From an uncultured SAR86 cluster bacterium (GTDB lineage: Bacteria; Pseudomonadota; Gammaproteobacteria; Magnimaribacterales; AG-339-G14), in contig CABYXE010000009.1 in assembly GCA_902522825.1 (NCBI GenBank), positions 1 through 33,336 on the forward strand: a stretch of 33,336 nt of DNA, read 5' to 3'. This document shows, piece by piece, positions 7,228 to 18,441 of the stretch. Every line of letters starts with the position of its first letter. Within the stretch, counting starts at the first letter, position 1. Both the position numbers and the translations under genes were made by a program. Below the pieces are notes generated by a model. It searched no databases. It was not told the DNA's origin and worked only from the letters and a program-made list of their open reading frames with translations.

Positions 7228-7773
7228 ATGGAAAAAAAATTAATCTGGCTAGATTTAGAAATGACAGGCTTAGATCCAAATGCTGAAAGAATCATTGAAA
7301 TCTATACTTGTGTTACCAATGAGGACCTCACAGAGATAACTGAGGGACCAGGAATGGTTATTTCTCAATCAAGAGAGCTCATTAATGGAATGGATGAGTG
7401 GAATCAAGAACATCACTCAGCCTCAGGATTAATAGATGAAGTTTTAGAAAGTAAAATTTCGGAAAAAGAGGCGGAACAAAAAACTCTTGAGTTTATCAAA
7501 CAGCATGTGGGCAAAAATGAATCACCACTTTGCGGAAATACCGTTTGGCACGATAGAAAGTTTTTAAGTTTATACATGCCTGAGTTAGAAGACTACTTTC
7601 ACTATCGCTGTATCGACGTAAGTTCCGTTAAAGAATTAACAAAAAGATGGAGACCAGATATTAATATTAAACATGCTCAAAAAAATGCTGCTCACAGGGC
7701 AGAAGCCGATGTTTATGAATCAATAAACGAACTAAGGTTTTATAGGGATACTATCTTTGCTCAATCTAGCTAA
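7228..7773 (+). CDS. orn: Oligoribonuclease
   Basis: 181 residues, the family length. A DEDDh 3'-5' exonuclease that degrades 2-5 base RNA, and pGpG in c-di-GMP turnover, to mononucleotides. The acidic residues are in place: D9 and E11 (LIWLDLEMTGLDP), D109 (WHDRKFL), and H156/D161 (AAHRAEADVYES). The segment MPELEDYFHYRCIDVSSVKEL is highly characteristic. It is divergent from ubiE and 42 bases before miaB. Orn is essential in many Gammaproteobacteria, which fits retention in a compact genome. Confidence 0.96.
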   Translation: MEKKLIWLDLEMTGLDPNAERIIEIYTCVTNEDLTEITEGPGMVISQSRELINGMDEWNQEHHSASGLIDEVLESKISEKEAEQKTLEFIKQHVGKNESPLCGNTVWHDRKFLSLYMPELEDYFHYRCIDVSSVKELTKRWRPDINIKHAQKNAAHRAEADVYESINELRFYRDTIFAQSS

Positions 7774-7788
7774 TATCTGGATATTCTT

Positions 7789-7794
7789 TATAAT
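7789..7794 (+). promoter_or_regulatory. Candidate -10 box for the miaB run
   Basis: A perfect TATAAT in the orn-miaB gap, 21 bases before the miaB ATG, which would give a leader of about 15 bases. No TTGACA-like -35 is seen at 16-18 bases, so the call rests on the -10 alone. Confidence 0.35.
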
Positions 7795-7815
7795 CCTGCT
7801 CTCGAATTTTAAAAA

Positions 7816-9156
7816 ATGAAAAAAGTTTTTATTAAGACACATGGTTGTCAAATGAACGAATACGATTCAGAAAAAATGCTGGATATGCTTTCGTTGGAAG
7901 AAAAGTTTATTCAAACTACCAATCAAGAAGAAGCAGATTTATTAGTTCTAAATACTTGCTCGATTAGAGAAAAAGCGCAGGAAAGAGTTTTTCATCAAGT
8001 AGGAAGATGGAAAAAACTAAAAGATAAAAATCCAAAGTTAAAAATTGCAATTGGAGGTTGTGTAGCTAGCCAAGAAGGTCAAAAAATCTCCAAAAGAGCT
8101 CCGGCCGTAGATATAGTTTTTGGTCCACAAACTTTGCATAGACTGCCTAAGATGTATAGGAATTCAGTAATAGAGGAAAAAAATCAAATAGATATATCTT
8201 TTCCGAAAATAGAAAAATTTGACCATATTCCTGATACTAAGACTGATGAGCCAACGGCCTTTGTTTCCATTGCTGAGGGCTGCAATAAATATTGTTCTTT
8301 TTGCGTAGTTCCCCATACAAGAGGTCACGAAGTTAGTAGACCAGTCCAAGATATTATCGATGAGATTAAAAAGTTAGCCGATCAAGGAGTAAGAGAGATT
8401 AATTTATTGGGTCAAAATGTAAATAATTATAAAGGCCTAGAAAATGGAGAAAAAAAATCTCTAGCTTTCTTGATAGAAAAAACTGCAAAAATAGACGGCA
8501 TAGACCGCATAAGATACACCACAAGTCATCCTTTCGAGTTTCGCGATGACTTAGTTGATTTGTATGCAGGTTTGCCAGAATTAGTAAGTCATGTACATCT
8601 TCCAATTCAAAGCGGCTCCGACCGAATTCTAAAGTTGATGAGACGCAGATACACGGTAGAGAAGTACTTAGATTTAGTTTCGCGAATAAGAAAAAATAGA
8701 CCTAATATAAGTTTATCTTCTGATTTCATTGTGGGATTTCCAAATGAGTCAGAACAAGATTTTCAGGATACCTTGTCGATTATAGATGAAATTAAGTATG
8801 ACGAGTCGTTTAGCTTTATTTATAGTCCAAGACCAAACACTCCTGCTGCTGAGATGGAAGATAATGTAAGCCCGCAGGAAAAAAAGGAGCGACTAACAGT
8901 CTTGCAAGAAAAACTTAATCACCATGCATTTAATATTGGAAGAAAAATGGTTGGAACTGTCGAAAGGTGTTTAGTAACAGGAGTTTCCAAAAAAAACCCG
9001 GGAGAAATGCAGGCTCGTACTGAAAATAACAGAGTAGTTAATTTCCCTTCAAGTGCTAAATTAATAGGTGAGTTTGTGGATATTGAGATCGTAGATCAAT
9101 TAACTAATTGTTTAAGAGGTAAAATTAAATCTGAAAGTAATTTATGCCAAAATTAA
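7816..9156 (+). CDS. miaB: tRNA-2-methylthio-N6-dimethylallyladenosine synthase MiaB
   Basis: 446 residues. A radical-SAM methylthiotransferase that converts i6A37 to ms2i6A37 in tRNAs reading UNN codons. The N-terminal UPF0004 domain carries the cysteines of the auxiliary 4Fe-4S cluster: C11 ([11 protein letters not shown]), C48 (LNTCSIR) and C82 (GGCVAS). The radical-SAM cluster is C156-xxx-C160-xx-C163 ([17 protein letters not shown]). A TRAM domain closes the protein. Its 3' end overlaps phoH by 13 bases. The order miaB-phoH-ybeY-corC is the conserved gammaproteobacterial arrangement. Confidence 0.97.
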   Translation: MKKVFIKTHGCQMNEYDSEKMLDMLSLEEKFIQTTNQEEADLLVLNTCSIREKAQERVFHQVGRWKKLKDKNPKLKIAIGGCVASQEGQKISKRAPAVDIVFGPQTLHRLPKMYRNSVIEEKNQIDISFPKIEKFDHIPDTKTDEPTAFVSIAEGCNKYCSFCVVPHTRGHEVSRPVQDIIDEIKKLADQGVREINLLGQNVNNYKGLENGEKKSLAFLIEKTAKIDGIDRIRYTTSHPFEFRDDLVDLYAGLPELVSHVHLPIQSGSDRILKLMRRRYTVEKYLDLVSRIRKNRPNISLSSDFIVGFPNESEQDFQDTLSIIDEIKYDESFSFIYSPRPNTPAAEMEDNVSPQEKKERLTVLQEKLNHHAFNIGRKMVGTVERCLVTGVSKKNPGEMQARTENNRVVNFPSSAKLIGEFVDIEIVDQLTNCLRGKIKSESNLCQN

Positions 9157-10115
9157 AATTTAAACTTCCTGCTATAGAATCTGAAAACCTTTCTCTCCTC
9201 TGTGGACCCGTAAATACAAATCTGAATCAAATAGAACAATCTCTAGAAGTGAAAATAAAAAGTAGAGGGAATAGTTTTTCTATTTCTGGCGATAAAAATA
9301 ATGTTATGAAAAGTAAGTTAATAATTGAAGATTTAGCTTCATTGGCTAAATCTAGAGACTCTGTTAGCGCTGACGAAGTACACTTTTCTATAAGAAGGGC
9401 CTTAAATGGAGCAACCAAGGATAGTAATGGACAAATTTTTGAACTAAAAAAAGAAAAAGATTTAACAATACAAACACCTAGGCTTTTCGTTTCACCAAGA
9501 AATAAATCTCAAGCTGAATTCCTCTCTTCAATAAATGAAAAGGACATTGCATTTGGAATAGGACCTGCAGGAACAGGAAAAACCTACCTAGCTGTTGCTG
9601 CAGCTGTAAATCAATTTATGGAAGATAAAGTGAATAAAATTATTTTGACTAGACCAGCGGTCGAGGCTGGCGAGCATTTAGGTTTTTTGCCAGGAGATCT
9701 TTCAGAAAAAATAGATCCTTATCTCAGACCTTTATACGATGCCTTGTACGAAATGATGGGAATTGAGAAAGTTACTCGTTTAGTTGAAAACGGAAAAATT
9801 GAAGTAGCACCTTTAGCTTATATGAGAGGAAGAACTTTAAATGATGCATTTTTGATTTTAGATGAGGCGCAAAATTGTACTCCCGCACAAATGAAAATGT
9901 TTCTTACCAGAATAGGGTTTGGTTCCACTGCGGTAGTTACTGGAGATGTTACTCAAACAGACTTACCAAAAGGCTCAGTATCGGGTCTTTCCGATGCAAT
10001 TAAAGTTTTGGAAAAAGAAAAGGGAATTTCATTTTTTTATTTTCATCCAGAAGACGTTGTAAGACATGGTCTAGTTCAGAAAATCATCGAAGCATATGAA
10101 AAAAATTCTTGGTGA
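9144..10115 (+). CDS. ybeZ: PhoH-like ATPase (YbeZ)
   Basis: 323 residues. A PhoH-family P-loop NTPase, linked to RNA metabolism through its partner YbeY. The Walker A motif is GPAGTGKT (140-147) and Walker B is FLILDEAQN (near 231-239), followed by the Q-rich [11 protein letters not shown] and [11 protein letters not shown] sensor segments. About 110 residues precede the ATPase core, as in other YbeZ proteins. It overlaps miaB upstream and shares an A with the ybeY ATG (TGATG), so the three are translationally coupled. The gene name rests on synteny with E. coli ybeZ. Confidence 0.94.
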   Translation: MPKLKFKLPAIESENLSLLCGPVNTNLNQIEQSLEVKIKSRGNSFSISGDKNNVMKSKLIIEDLASLAKSRDSVSADEVHFSIRRALNGATKDSNGQIFELKKEKDLTIQTPRLFVSPRNKSQAEFLSSINEKDIAFGIGPAGTGKTYLAVAAAVNQFMEDKVNKIILTRPAVEAGEHLGFLPGDLSEKIDPYLRPLYDALYEMMGIEKVTRLVENGKIEVAPLAYMRGRTLNDAFLILDEAQNCTPAQMKMFLTRIGFGSTAVVTGDVTQTDLPKGSVSGLSDAIKVLEKEKGISFFYFHPEDVVRHGLVQKIIEAYEKNSW

Positions 10116-10570
10116 TGAAAATTTTTCTAAATAATTTTAAAAAACTTAATTCCCCGATGTCAGAAAATCAAATTTCAAAAATATTAAATAGAGTTATTGA
10201 AGCTGCAGGACTCAAAATTGAAGATTTTGAAAATAAAGAATTGAGCATATCTTGCGTTTCAGAAGAGGAAAGTAAAGTTTTAAATAAAAAATATAGAGGA
10301 AAAAACAAACCTACAAATGTTTTATCTTTTAATGTGAATGAGCATTTAACAAAGAATCTCTTAATTGGAGACATAATTTTGTGTACAGAAATAATCAAAA
10401 AAGAGGCAAAAGAGTACTCAAAAAACTTTGAAAACAGACTAAAACATATGATAATCCACGGCTTCTTGCATCTTTTAAGCTTTAATCATGAAGAAGATCA
10501 TGAAAGAATAAAAATGGAAGAACTTGAAAAAATAATTATGAATAAGATATCTGCGGGAGAACCTTACTAG
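10115..10570 (+). CDS. ybeY: Endoribonuclease YbeY
   Basis: 151 residues from the ATG at 10115, which overlaps the phoH stop; in-frame TTG and GTG codons just upstream are less likely starts. YbeY is a zinc-dependent endoribonuclease for 16S rRNA 3' maturation and ribosome quality control. The zinc site HxxxHxxxxxH is H115, H119, H125 (HGFLHLLSFNH); the usual GYDH part reads SFNH here. A second family mark is KPTNVLSFN at 65-73. It stands 3 bases before corC. Confidence 0.93.
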   Translation: MKIFLNNFKKLNSPMSENQISKILNRVIEAAGLKIEDFENKELSISCVSEEESKVLNKKYRGKNKPTNVLSFNVNEHLTKNLLIGDIILCTEIIKKEAKEYSKNFENRLKHMIIHGFLHLLSFNHEEDHERIKMEELEKIIMNKISAGEPY

Positions 10571-10573
10571 TTA

Positions 10574-11455
10574 ATGAGAGAAGAACCTCCAAGTACAGAG
10601 GCTCAACCTGAATTAAAGTTGGGCTTAATACAAAAAATCAAAAATTACTTTAGAGAGCTTTATATAAAGCTTTCCTTTAAGCCTTTGGATCAAGAAGAAT
10701 TAACTTCTGTGTTAAGAGATGCAGAAGAAAATAACATAATAGATAAAGGCATCTTGGGAATGATTGAGGAAACAATTGAGTTTTCATCCATTCCAGTGAG
10801 AGATGTAATGGTGCCGAGATCGCAAATGGTATTGATAAATAACAATGATTCTTTAGATGTTTTATTAAAGAAAGTAGTTCAATCTTCTCATTCAAGATTC
10901 CCTGTTCTAGAAGAGGCTAAGGATAGTATTACTGGCATTCTACTTGCCAAAGATTTATTAAAATTTGCACCAGGTTTGATAAAAGAAGAATTCGATAGCC
11001 AAGAATTTGAATTGAGCAAAATTATAAGACCAGTTAAGCATATACCTGAAAGTAAAAAAATTAATATTCTTTTAGAAGAGTTTAAATCGAATAGAAGTCA
11101 CATGGCTTTGGTTGTAGATGAATTTGGAGAGGTAAGTGGTTTGGTAACAATTGAAGATGTTTTAGAAGAGATTGTTGGAGAAATAGAGGATGAAACTGAT
11201 CAAGCTGATGACCAAAAAATTATACAAATTTCAAATCGTGAATATAGTGTTTCGGGACTTACAGAAATAGAGGAGTTTAATGAAAAATTTGATACTTCTT
11301 TTGAGGATGACGATTTCGATACTATTGCCGGATATGTAATGAATAAATTTGGAAAATTTCCAGTCGTAAATGAATCTTTAAAAATTGAAAATATAAAATT
11401 TACTGTTTCCTCTGCTAATAAAAAACAAATTAATAAATTAAAAGTTAAAATTTAG
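10574..11455 (+). CDS. corC: CorC/YbeX-like CBS-domain protein
   Basis: 293 residues. Two CBS domains are visible: the first starts at [12 protein letters not shown] and contains [23 protein letters not shown], the second contains [34 protein letters not shown] CorC_HlyC transporter-associated domain forms the C-terminus ([18 protein letters not shown]...). There is no membrane DUF21 domain, so this is the soluble YbeX/CorC type, associated with Mg/Co efflux and, in E. coli, with ribosome maturation. It ends the miaB-phoH-ybeY run. lnt, which follows in E. coli, is not here; coaD follows after 76 bases. Confidence 0.93.
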   Translation: MREEPPSTEAQPELKLGLIQKIKNYFRELYIKLSFKPLDQEELTSVLRDAEENNIIDKGILGMIEETIEFSSIPVRDVMVPRSQMVLINNNDSLDVLLKKVVQSSHSRFPVLEEAKDSITGILLAKDLLKFAPGLIKEEFDSQEFELSKIIRPVKHIPESKKINILLEEFKSNRSHMALVVDEFGEVSGLVTIEDVLEEIVGEIEDETDQADDQKIIQISNREYSVSGLTEIEEFNEKFDTSFEDDDFDTIAGYVMNKFGKFPVVNESLKIENIKFTVSSANKKQINKLKVKI

Positions 11456-11519
11456 GTTTCTTTAAGCATTACAAAATCAATTTCATTTCAAACCAACGCA
11501 CCGCAGAGTATTTTTAGAA

Positions 11520-11525
11520 TATAAT
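11520..11525 (+). promoter_or_regulatory. Candidate -10 box, leaderless coaD start
   Basis: A perfect TATAAT ending 6 bases before the coaD ATG, so transcription would begin at or next to the A of the start codon. There is no Shine-Dalgarno in the gap. No TTGACA-like -35 is seen at the expected distance. Confidence 0.4.
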
Positions 11526-11531
11526 ATTTAT

Positions 11532-12011
11532 ATGAGTCAAAGAGCAATTTATCCAGGAACGTTTGATCCAATGACAAAAGGGCATGTAGATCTTATTGAG
11601 AGAGCATGCCAACTTTTTGATGAAATTGTTATCGCTATAGCTGCGAGTGAAGCAAAGAATCCACTTTTTACCTTAGATGAACGAATACAAATAGCTGAAA
11701 AAATTTTTGAAGGAAATGACAAAGTAAAGGTCATTGGATTTTCTGGGCTTTTAGTTAATTTGGCAAAGGATAACGATGCAAAAATTCTGATACGTGGATT
11801 GAGAGTAGTGGCAGATTTTGAGTATGAGTTTCAACTTGCCAATATGAATCGAGCAATGATGCCTGAATTAGAAAGTGTTTTCCTGACTCCTAAAGAACAA
11901 TACAGTTATATCTCTTCTTCCTTAGTAAAAGAAATTTGCAAAATGGGTGGAGATGTCTCTAAGTTTGTCGATCCTATTTCTCTATCTGAATTAAAGAGAA
12001 AGTACGGCTAG
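11532..12011 (+). CDS. coaD: Phosphopantetheine adenylyltransferase
   Basis: 159 residues, the family length. It transfers AMP from ATP to 4'-phosphopantetheine, the penultimate step of coenzyme A synthesis. The nucleotidyltransferase motif is YPGTFDPMTKGHVDLI, with T10 and H18 for ATP binding. The second motif (ISSSLVKEI) appears near residue 126-136, and IRGLRVVADFEYEFQLANMNR is the typical hexamer-interface and substrate stretch. It stands alone after corC and converges with mutM; the two genes share CTAG (12008-12011), so both stops are inside one self-complementary tetranucleotide. Confidence 0.96.
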   Translation: MSQRAIYPGTFDPMTKGHVDLIERACQLFDEIVIAIAASEAKNPLFTLDERIQIAEKIFEGNDKVKVIGFSGLLVNLAKDNDAKILIRGLRVVADFEYEFQLANMNRAMMPELESVFLTPKEQYSYISSSLVKEICKMGGDVSKFVDPISLSELKRKYG

Positions 12012-12829
12012 TTCTGACAGTTTGTGCAGTAAACAGTCTGCCTATTAGATTGACGAATTTCTTTCAATATTTTTTTACACTTCAAACAATTTTCTCCGCC
12101 TCTATCGTAAACTTTTAGTTCCTTTTTAAAATAACCTGGAGCTTCTTTTGCATTCGTATAATCTTTTAAAGTTGTTCCGCCTGCCTCAATAGCGTCTTTT
12201 AAAGTAATTACAATTGAATGGCTCAATTCTTCATATTTACATCTAGAAATTAAGCCTGATTTTTTTGTTGGCCTAATCCCTGCCAAATACAAAGCCTCGT
12301 TAGCGTATATATTTCCTACTCCGACAACAATTTTAGAATCCATGATGAAATTCTTAATGGGCAAAGTTTTTTTTCTAGATTTTGCAAAAAGATATTCTCC
12401 ATTAAATTTATTACTTAATGGCTCAGGACCTAAATGTTTAATCAATACATGCTTATTAGGATCTTTTTTGGTTTTTAATAAAGCACCAAATTTTCTTACA
12501 TCGGTATATCTTAAGGTCCATCCATCATTGAAATTTATATCCCAATGTTCGTGTTTTACTGGAGATTTTAAATCTTTTGAAATTCTTAACTTTCCTGACA
12601 TGCCTAAATGGATTAATACAGATCCCTTTTTATCAGCTAAATTTAGAATAATATATTTCCCTCTTCGATAAGCATTCTCAAAAGATTGATTTTTCAAGAA
12701 AGAGCCCATGTCGGCGGGGATGGGCCATCTTAATCTTTTATCTCTGCAATCAAAAGATCTAATCTTTTTGTGGAGAATTCCTTTAGATATACCTTTTAAT
12801 GTTGTTTCTACTTCAGGAAGTTCCGGCAT
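12008..12829 (-). CDS. mutM: Formamidopyrimidine-DNA glycosylase
   Basis: 273 residues, full length. A bifunctional glycosylase/AP lyase that removes 8-oxoG and FaPy from DNA. The N-terminal PELPEVETT gives the catalytic Pro2 and Glu3, and IHLGMSGKLRI carries the conserved beta-clamp lysine. The C-terminal zinc finger is intact: C248, C251, C268, C271, with Arg263 in the QSNRQTVYC loop. Its ATG shares one base with the tolC stop (TAATG), so it is read from the tolC promoter unless it has its own inside tolC. The pairing with tolC is not one I recognise as conserved. Confidence 0.96.
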   Translation of the reverse strand: MPELPEVETTLKGISKGILHKKIRSFDCRDKRLRWPIPADMGSFLKNQSFENAYRRGKYIILNLADKKGSVLIHLGMSGKLRISKDLKSPVKHEHWDINFNDGWTLRYTDVRKFGALLKTKKDPNKHVLIKHLGPEPLSNKFNGEYLFAKSRKKTLPIKNFIMDSKIVVGVGNIYANEALYLAGIRPTKKSGLISRCKYEELSHSIVITLKDAIEAGGTTLKDYTNAKEAPGYFKKELKVYDRGGENCLKCKKILKEIRQSNRQTVYCTNCQN

Positions 12830-14181
12830 TATTTAGTCATAAAATTGCTTAAGTCGTAAACGTCTCTGGGCGATAAAGAACCCGAAGCAATTTTTAAAGC
12901 AAATTCTGACAAAATAAAATCATACCTAGCTGAATTTAAATCTCTTTGTGCTGAAAAAAAACTCTTTTCAGCATTTAGCAAATCAACAATATTTCTAGTA
13001 TCAGATTCGTAACCAAATCTTGTTGCCTTCAATGCCAGCTCTGAAGATTTCAATGCTTGCTTTCTAGCTTTTACATTAGCCAAGTTTGTTAATACAGAAG
13101 AAAATCTTGATTTAACATCTCTTATAGTGGAGCGTTCGGCTAAAGTTTCTTCTTGTTTCGCTTTTTCTAGCAAAGCATATGCTTCTCTTCTTTCTGAGCT
13201 AACTAATCCACCAGCCATTAAAGGCCATGAAAATTGTAAGCTATAGCGGGTGTTTTCTATTTCACTTTCATCAAAACTAAAACCATTTGCATCAAAACCA
13301 GAAATATTTCTGTTAGTATTTCTCGTAATATTTCCGACTAAATCAACGTCGGGAAGATGATTTGATAGTTTGCTTTGGGCGTTTCTTTTTGCAGCCCGAG
13401 TAGACAATTGTGCTGCTTGCAAAAGAAAGTTATTACTAAGAGCAAGTCCGACCCATTCTTCTTGCGATTTCGGATTAGGAGGACCAACTGGATAATCTTC
13501 GTTTAAGTCAACAAGTCCAGGAGCTTCCCCAATAATTGCAATCAGTGCTTCTCTTGAAAACTCAAGTCGACCTTCGCCAGCAATTGTCGATACTCTTGAA
13601 AGATCATAATAGGCTTGAGCTTCTTGAAATTCTGTTACCGAAGATACTCCTTCTTCAAACAAGCGTTTCGATCTGTCGCGTTGTTTTTTTATTGCAGCTT
13701 CTTCGGATTTAGCTACTTCTAAGTCTTTTTTAGCCTCGAGAAGATTAAAATAAGTTTCAGTTACTCGTAAAATTGTTTCTTGTTGAGAGTGGCTAAATTG
13801 AGCTTTAGCAATTTTACTCATTGCTCTACCTTGGCCAAATTGAAACCATCGATCAAGCCTAAAAATGGGCTGAATTAGGTCTGCTGAATAAGAGTACGAA
13901 TTAGTTCCTTTACTTCCTTCTTGATCATAAGTTGCACTGGCACCTTTAATGACTTCTGACTCATTCCAATTAGTTGTCGCTCTAGTTGTGATAGTAGGTA
14001 AAAGACCAGCTATACCTTTAGCTTTTGCTTCTTTATTAGCCTTATAAGTCGCTTGGGCAATTTTGAGTTGAGGGTCTTCTTTTAAAGCAATTTCATAAAC
14101 TTCTGCAAGAGTTAGCGAAGTTGAAAAAATATTAAAAGAGAAAACTAATAAAAGTGGTGAAAAAAACTTAAAAAATGTCAA
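12829..14181 (-). CDS. tolC: TolC-family outer-membrane channel protein
   Basis: 450 residues, starting at TTG with a GGGG ribosome-site sequence 7 bases upstream; a TAA lies seven codons before, so no ATG alternative exists upstream. Residues 1-25 are a signal peptide (FFSPLLLVFSFNIFSTSLTLA). Two outer-membrane-efflux domains follow, beginning VYEIALKEDPQLKIAQATYKA and, after residue about 245, LALSNNFLLQAAQLSTRAAKR. The second half contains YSLQFSWPLMAGG and FGYESDTRNIVDLLNAE, both typical of TolC. It forms the trimeric exit duct for tripartite efflux pumps and type I secretion; no pump genes are next to it. The mature part looks complete. Confidence 0.9.
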   Translation of the reverse strand: MTFFKFFSPLLLVFSFNIFSTSLTLAEVYEIALKEDPQLKIAQATYKANKEAKAKGIAGLLPTITTRATTNWNESEVIKGASATYDQEGSKGTNSYSYSADLIQPIFRLDRWFQFGQGRAMSKIAKAQFSHSQQETILRVTETYFNLLEAKKDLEVAKSEEAAIKKQRDRSKRLFEEGVSSVTEFQEAQAYYDLSRVSTIAGEGRLEFSREALIAIIGEAPGLVDLNEDYPVGPPNPKSQEEWVGLALSNNFLLQAAQLSTRAAKRNAQSKLSNHLPDVDLVGNITRNTNRNISGFDANGFSFDESEIENTRYSLQFSWPLMAGGLVSSERREAYALLEKAKQEETLAERSTIRDVKSRFSSVLTNLANVKARKQALKSSELALKATRFGYESDTRNIVDLLNAEKSFFSAQRDLNSARYDFILSEFALKIASGSLSPRDVYDLSNFMTK

Positions 14182-14242
14182 CTTTAATCCCCGTAAATGT
14201 TAAAAAACTAATAATATATCTATATTAATTTTTTAAAGGTAA

Positions 14243-16054
<1,812 letters not shown>

Positions 16055-16063
16055 GAGGTTTAA

Positions 16064-16543
16064 ATGATTGAAATCGGAAAGAAATTGCCTAACGCATCGC
16101 TTTTTAAATTAGGAGAAAAAGGTATAGATGAACTAGATTCATTAGAATACGTTTCAGGCAAGAAAGTTGTTTTAGTCGGAGTTCCTGGTGCATTCACGCC
16201 AACTTGCTCTTTAAAACAAATGCCTGGTTTTGTTGAGAAAGCCGATGAAATTTTATCCAAGAATGTCGATGAGATTATTTGCGTTTCTGTAACTAATCCT
16301 TTTGTTATGAATGCTTGGGGTAAAAGTCTATCAGTCGGAGAAAAGATTACTATGCTCGCAGATGGAAATGGAGCTTTTGCAGAAGCATGTGACCTTAAAT
16401 TGGATCTTTCCGCGATGGGAATTGGGGAGGTTTCCTCTAGGTATGCAATTATTCTTGAAGATGGAATTGTAACCTCCTTGTTAGCGGAAGAAGGCGGAGC
16501 TTTTGCTGTAAGTAGCGCAGAAAATATTTTAGAAAAACTTTAA
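16064..16543 (+). CDS. Peroxiredoxin, Prx5-like
   Basis: 159 residues. A thiol peroxidase of the Prx5 group: the active-site loop is VPGAFTPTCS with the peroxidatic Cys48, followed by LKQMPGFVEKADEI. Further signs are CVSVTNPFVMNAWG and FAEACDLKLDLS. No glutaredoxin domain is fused. Two other cysteines (about 74 and 111) are not in the usual resolving position, so it may be regenerated by glutathione or glutaredoxin; that is inference. The SD-like AGAGG before the ATG is good. It lies between thiC and parE in a co-directional run, with parE beginning 2 bases after its stop. Confidence 0.92.
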   Translation: MIEIGKKLPNASLFKLGEKGIDELDSLEYVSGKKVVLVGVPGAFTPTCSLKQMPGFVEKADEILSKNVDEIICVSVTNPFVMNAWGKSLSVGEKITMLADGNGAFAEACDLKLDLSAMGIGEVSSRYAIILEDGIVTSLLAEEGGAFAVSSAENILEKL

Positions 16544-16545
16544 AA

Positions 16546-18441
16546 TTGGCACCTTCAGATTATACTTCCGAGTCAATAGAGGTCTTAACGGGGTTAGAAC
16601 CCGTTCGAAAAAGACCTGGAATGTATACTGATACCGCCAGTCCAAACCACCTAGTAATGGAAGTTATCGACAATAGCGTCGATGAAGCTCTAGCTGGTCA
16701 TGCCAAGGAAATTTCAGTTAACTTACATAAAGATTTTTCTGTAACGGTTGAGGATGACGGTCGGGGGATGCCAGTTGACATTCATCCAGAAGAAAAAGTA
16801 CCTGGCGTAGAATTAATCTTTTCAAGATTGCATGCTGGAGCAAAATTTACTAACAAAGAATATACATTTTCAGGCGGTCTTCACGGAGTTGGAGTTTCAG
16901 TTGTAAACGCTTTATCAAAAAAATTAAAAGCAGAGATTAAAAGAGACGGTAAAAAGTACGAAATTTCTTTTGCTGATAGCCTTAAAAAGAAAGAGCTCAA
17001 AGAAATCGATAAAGTTGGTCAAAGAAATACAGGAACAAAAATAACCTTTAAACCCGATGAAAGTTTTTTTGATACTGAAAAGATATCTTCAAAGTCGTTG
17101 TCTTACTCTTTAAGAGCTAAAGCAGTTTTATGCCCAGGATTAAAAATAAAATTTAAAAATGAAATAAGTGGTGAGAAACAAGAATGGTGTTTTGTTGATG
17201 GACTGGGTGATTATTTAACAACAGAGTTAGGAGAAGGAGTCTATATCCCTGGAGAGCCTGTAATTGGTGAATACGCAGATGCTGAAACAGCATTATCATG
17301 GGCTGTAATTTGGGAGCGCGGCGACAGAGAAAGCATCCACGAAAGCTATGTAAATTTGATACCAACATTACAAGGCGGAACTCACGTTGCAGGAATGAGA
17401 ACAGGTATTACAGATGCAATTAAAGAATTTTGTGATTACAGAAAATTAATTCCAAAAGGAGTGAAATTGACACCAGACGATGTTTGGAAAAATTGCTCCT
17501 TTATTTTATCTACTAAATTAAAGGATCCCCAATTTACTGGTCAGACAAAAGAAAAATTATCCTCAAAAGATTTCCAAAATATCGCATCATCAATAACTAA
17601 GGATTCATTTTCCATATGGCTTAATCAAGAAACTCAAGCTGCAGAAGAAATTGCCTTTTTATGTATAGAAAACGCACAGGCAAGAGCTAGAGCGAGTCAA
17701 AAAGTTGAAAGAAAAAAAATTACCAAAGGTATTACTTTGCCTGGAAAGCTATCAGATTGTGTGTCCTCTGATGTTGGCGAAACTGAGTTGTTTTTGGTTG
17801 AAGGAGAATCAGCTGGAGGTTCAGCTAAACAGGCAAGGAACAGAAATTTTCAAGCTGTGATGTCCTTGAAAGGGAAAATCTTAAATACTTGGGAGGTAAA
17901 TACTGACGCAGTTACCCAATCGCAAGAAGTAAAAGATATAGCTATGGCAGTTGGGTTGGATCCTGGATGCAAAGAGTTAACCGGATTAAGATATGGAAAA
18001 ATTTGTATCTTAGCTGATGCAGATACAGATGGTGCTCATATTGCTACTTTAATATGCGCTCTTTTTCTAAAACACTTTAGACCGCTTGTTGAAAAAGGAC
18101 ATTTATTTGTGGCTCAACCTCCTTTATTCAGAATAGATCAGGGCAAAGACGTTTTTTATGCTCTTGATGAAGATGAGAAAGATCAAATAGTTAAGCAGTT
18201 AACCAAACAAAATAAAGTAAAAAAAATAGAAATCCAAAGATTTAAAGGTCTAGGTGAGATGAATCCCTCTCAACTGAGAGAAACAACCATGCAAATTGAC
18301 GGAAGAAGATTATTAAAATTAACTTTAGAAAAAGGAAACACCGCTACATCGATGATGGATAAACTGCTATCCAAGAAGCGGGCAGCCGATAGAAAAGATT
18401 GGTTAGAAACAAAAGGTAATTTAGCAACAATAAATGAGTAA
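16546..18441 (+). CDS. parE: DNA topoisomerase IV subunit B
   Basis: 631 residues, equal in length to E. coli ParE, starting at TTG (16546). The ATPase subunit of topoisomerase IV, which decatenates daughter chromosomes. GHKL ATP-site motifs are [26 protein letters not shown] and [15 protein letters not shown]; the transducer has [16 protein letters not shown]; the TOPRIM domain has [15 protein letters not shown] and DADTDG; the end has [17 protein letters not shown]. The sequence follows ParE rather than GyrB throughout (for example no GyrB insert after TOPRIM). EGESAGG replaces the commoner EGDSAGG, a conservative change. It overlaps parC by 8 bases. Confidence 0.97.
   Translation: MAPSDYTSESIEVLTGLEPVRKRPGMYTDTASPNHLVMEVIDNSVDEALAGHAKEISVNLHKDFSVTVEDDGRGMPVDIHPEEKVPGVELIFSRLHAGAKFTNKEYTFSGGLHGVGVSVVNALSKKLKAEIKRDGKKYEISFADSLKKKELKEIDKVGQRNTGTKITFKPDESFFDTEKISSKSLSYSLRAKAVLCPGLKIKFKNEISGEKQEWCFVDGLGDYLTTELGEGVYIPGEPVIGEYADAETALSWAVIWERGDRESIHESYVNLIPTLQGGTHVAGMRTGITDAIKEFCDYRKLIPKGVKLTPDDVWKNCSFILSTKLKDPQFTGQTKEKLSSKDFQNIASSITKDSFSIWLNQETQAAEEIAFLCIENAQARARASQKVERKKITKGITLPGKLSDCVSSDVGETELFLVEGESAGGSAKQARNRNFQAVMSLKGKILNTWEVNTDAVTQSQEVKDIAMAVGLDPGCKELTGLRYGKICILADADTDGAHIATLICALFLKHFRPLVEKGHLFVAQPPLFRIDQGKDVFYALDEDEKDQIVKQLTKQNKVKKIEIQRFKGLGEMNPSQLRETTMQIDGRRLLKLTLEKGNTATSMMDKLLSKKRAADRKDWLETKGNLATINE

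Noticed and set aside
7771-7795. AATATC/GATATT inverted repeat after orn as a terminator
   Set aside because: The loop would be 2 bases and the stem nearly all A-T, without a real T run; a -10-like TATAAT overlaps the site instead.
8164-8605. Open frames opposite miaB and similar antisense frames inside parC, parE, pfp and typA
   Set aside because: They lie inside strong conserved genes, lack ribosome sites and family motifs, and are explained as reading-frame shadows in AT-rich DNA.
10109-10114. TTG or GTG start for ybeY upstream of 10115
   Set aside because: The ATG at 10115 overlaps the phoH stop in the usual TGATG way and gives the normal N-terminus.
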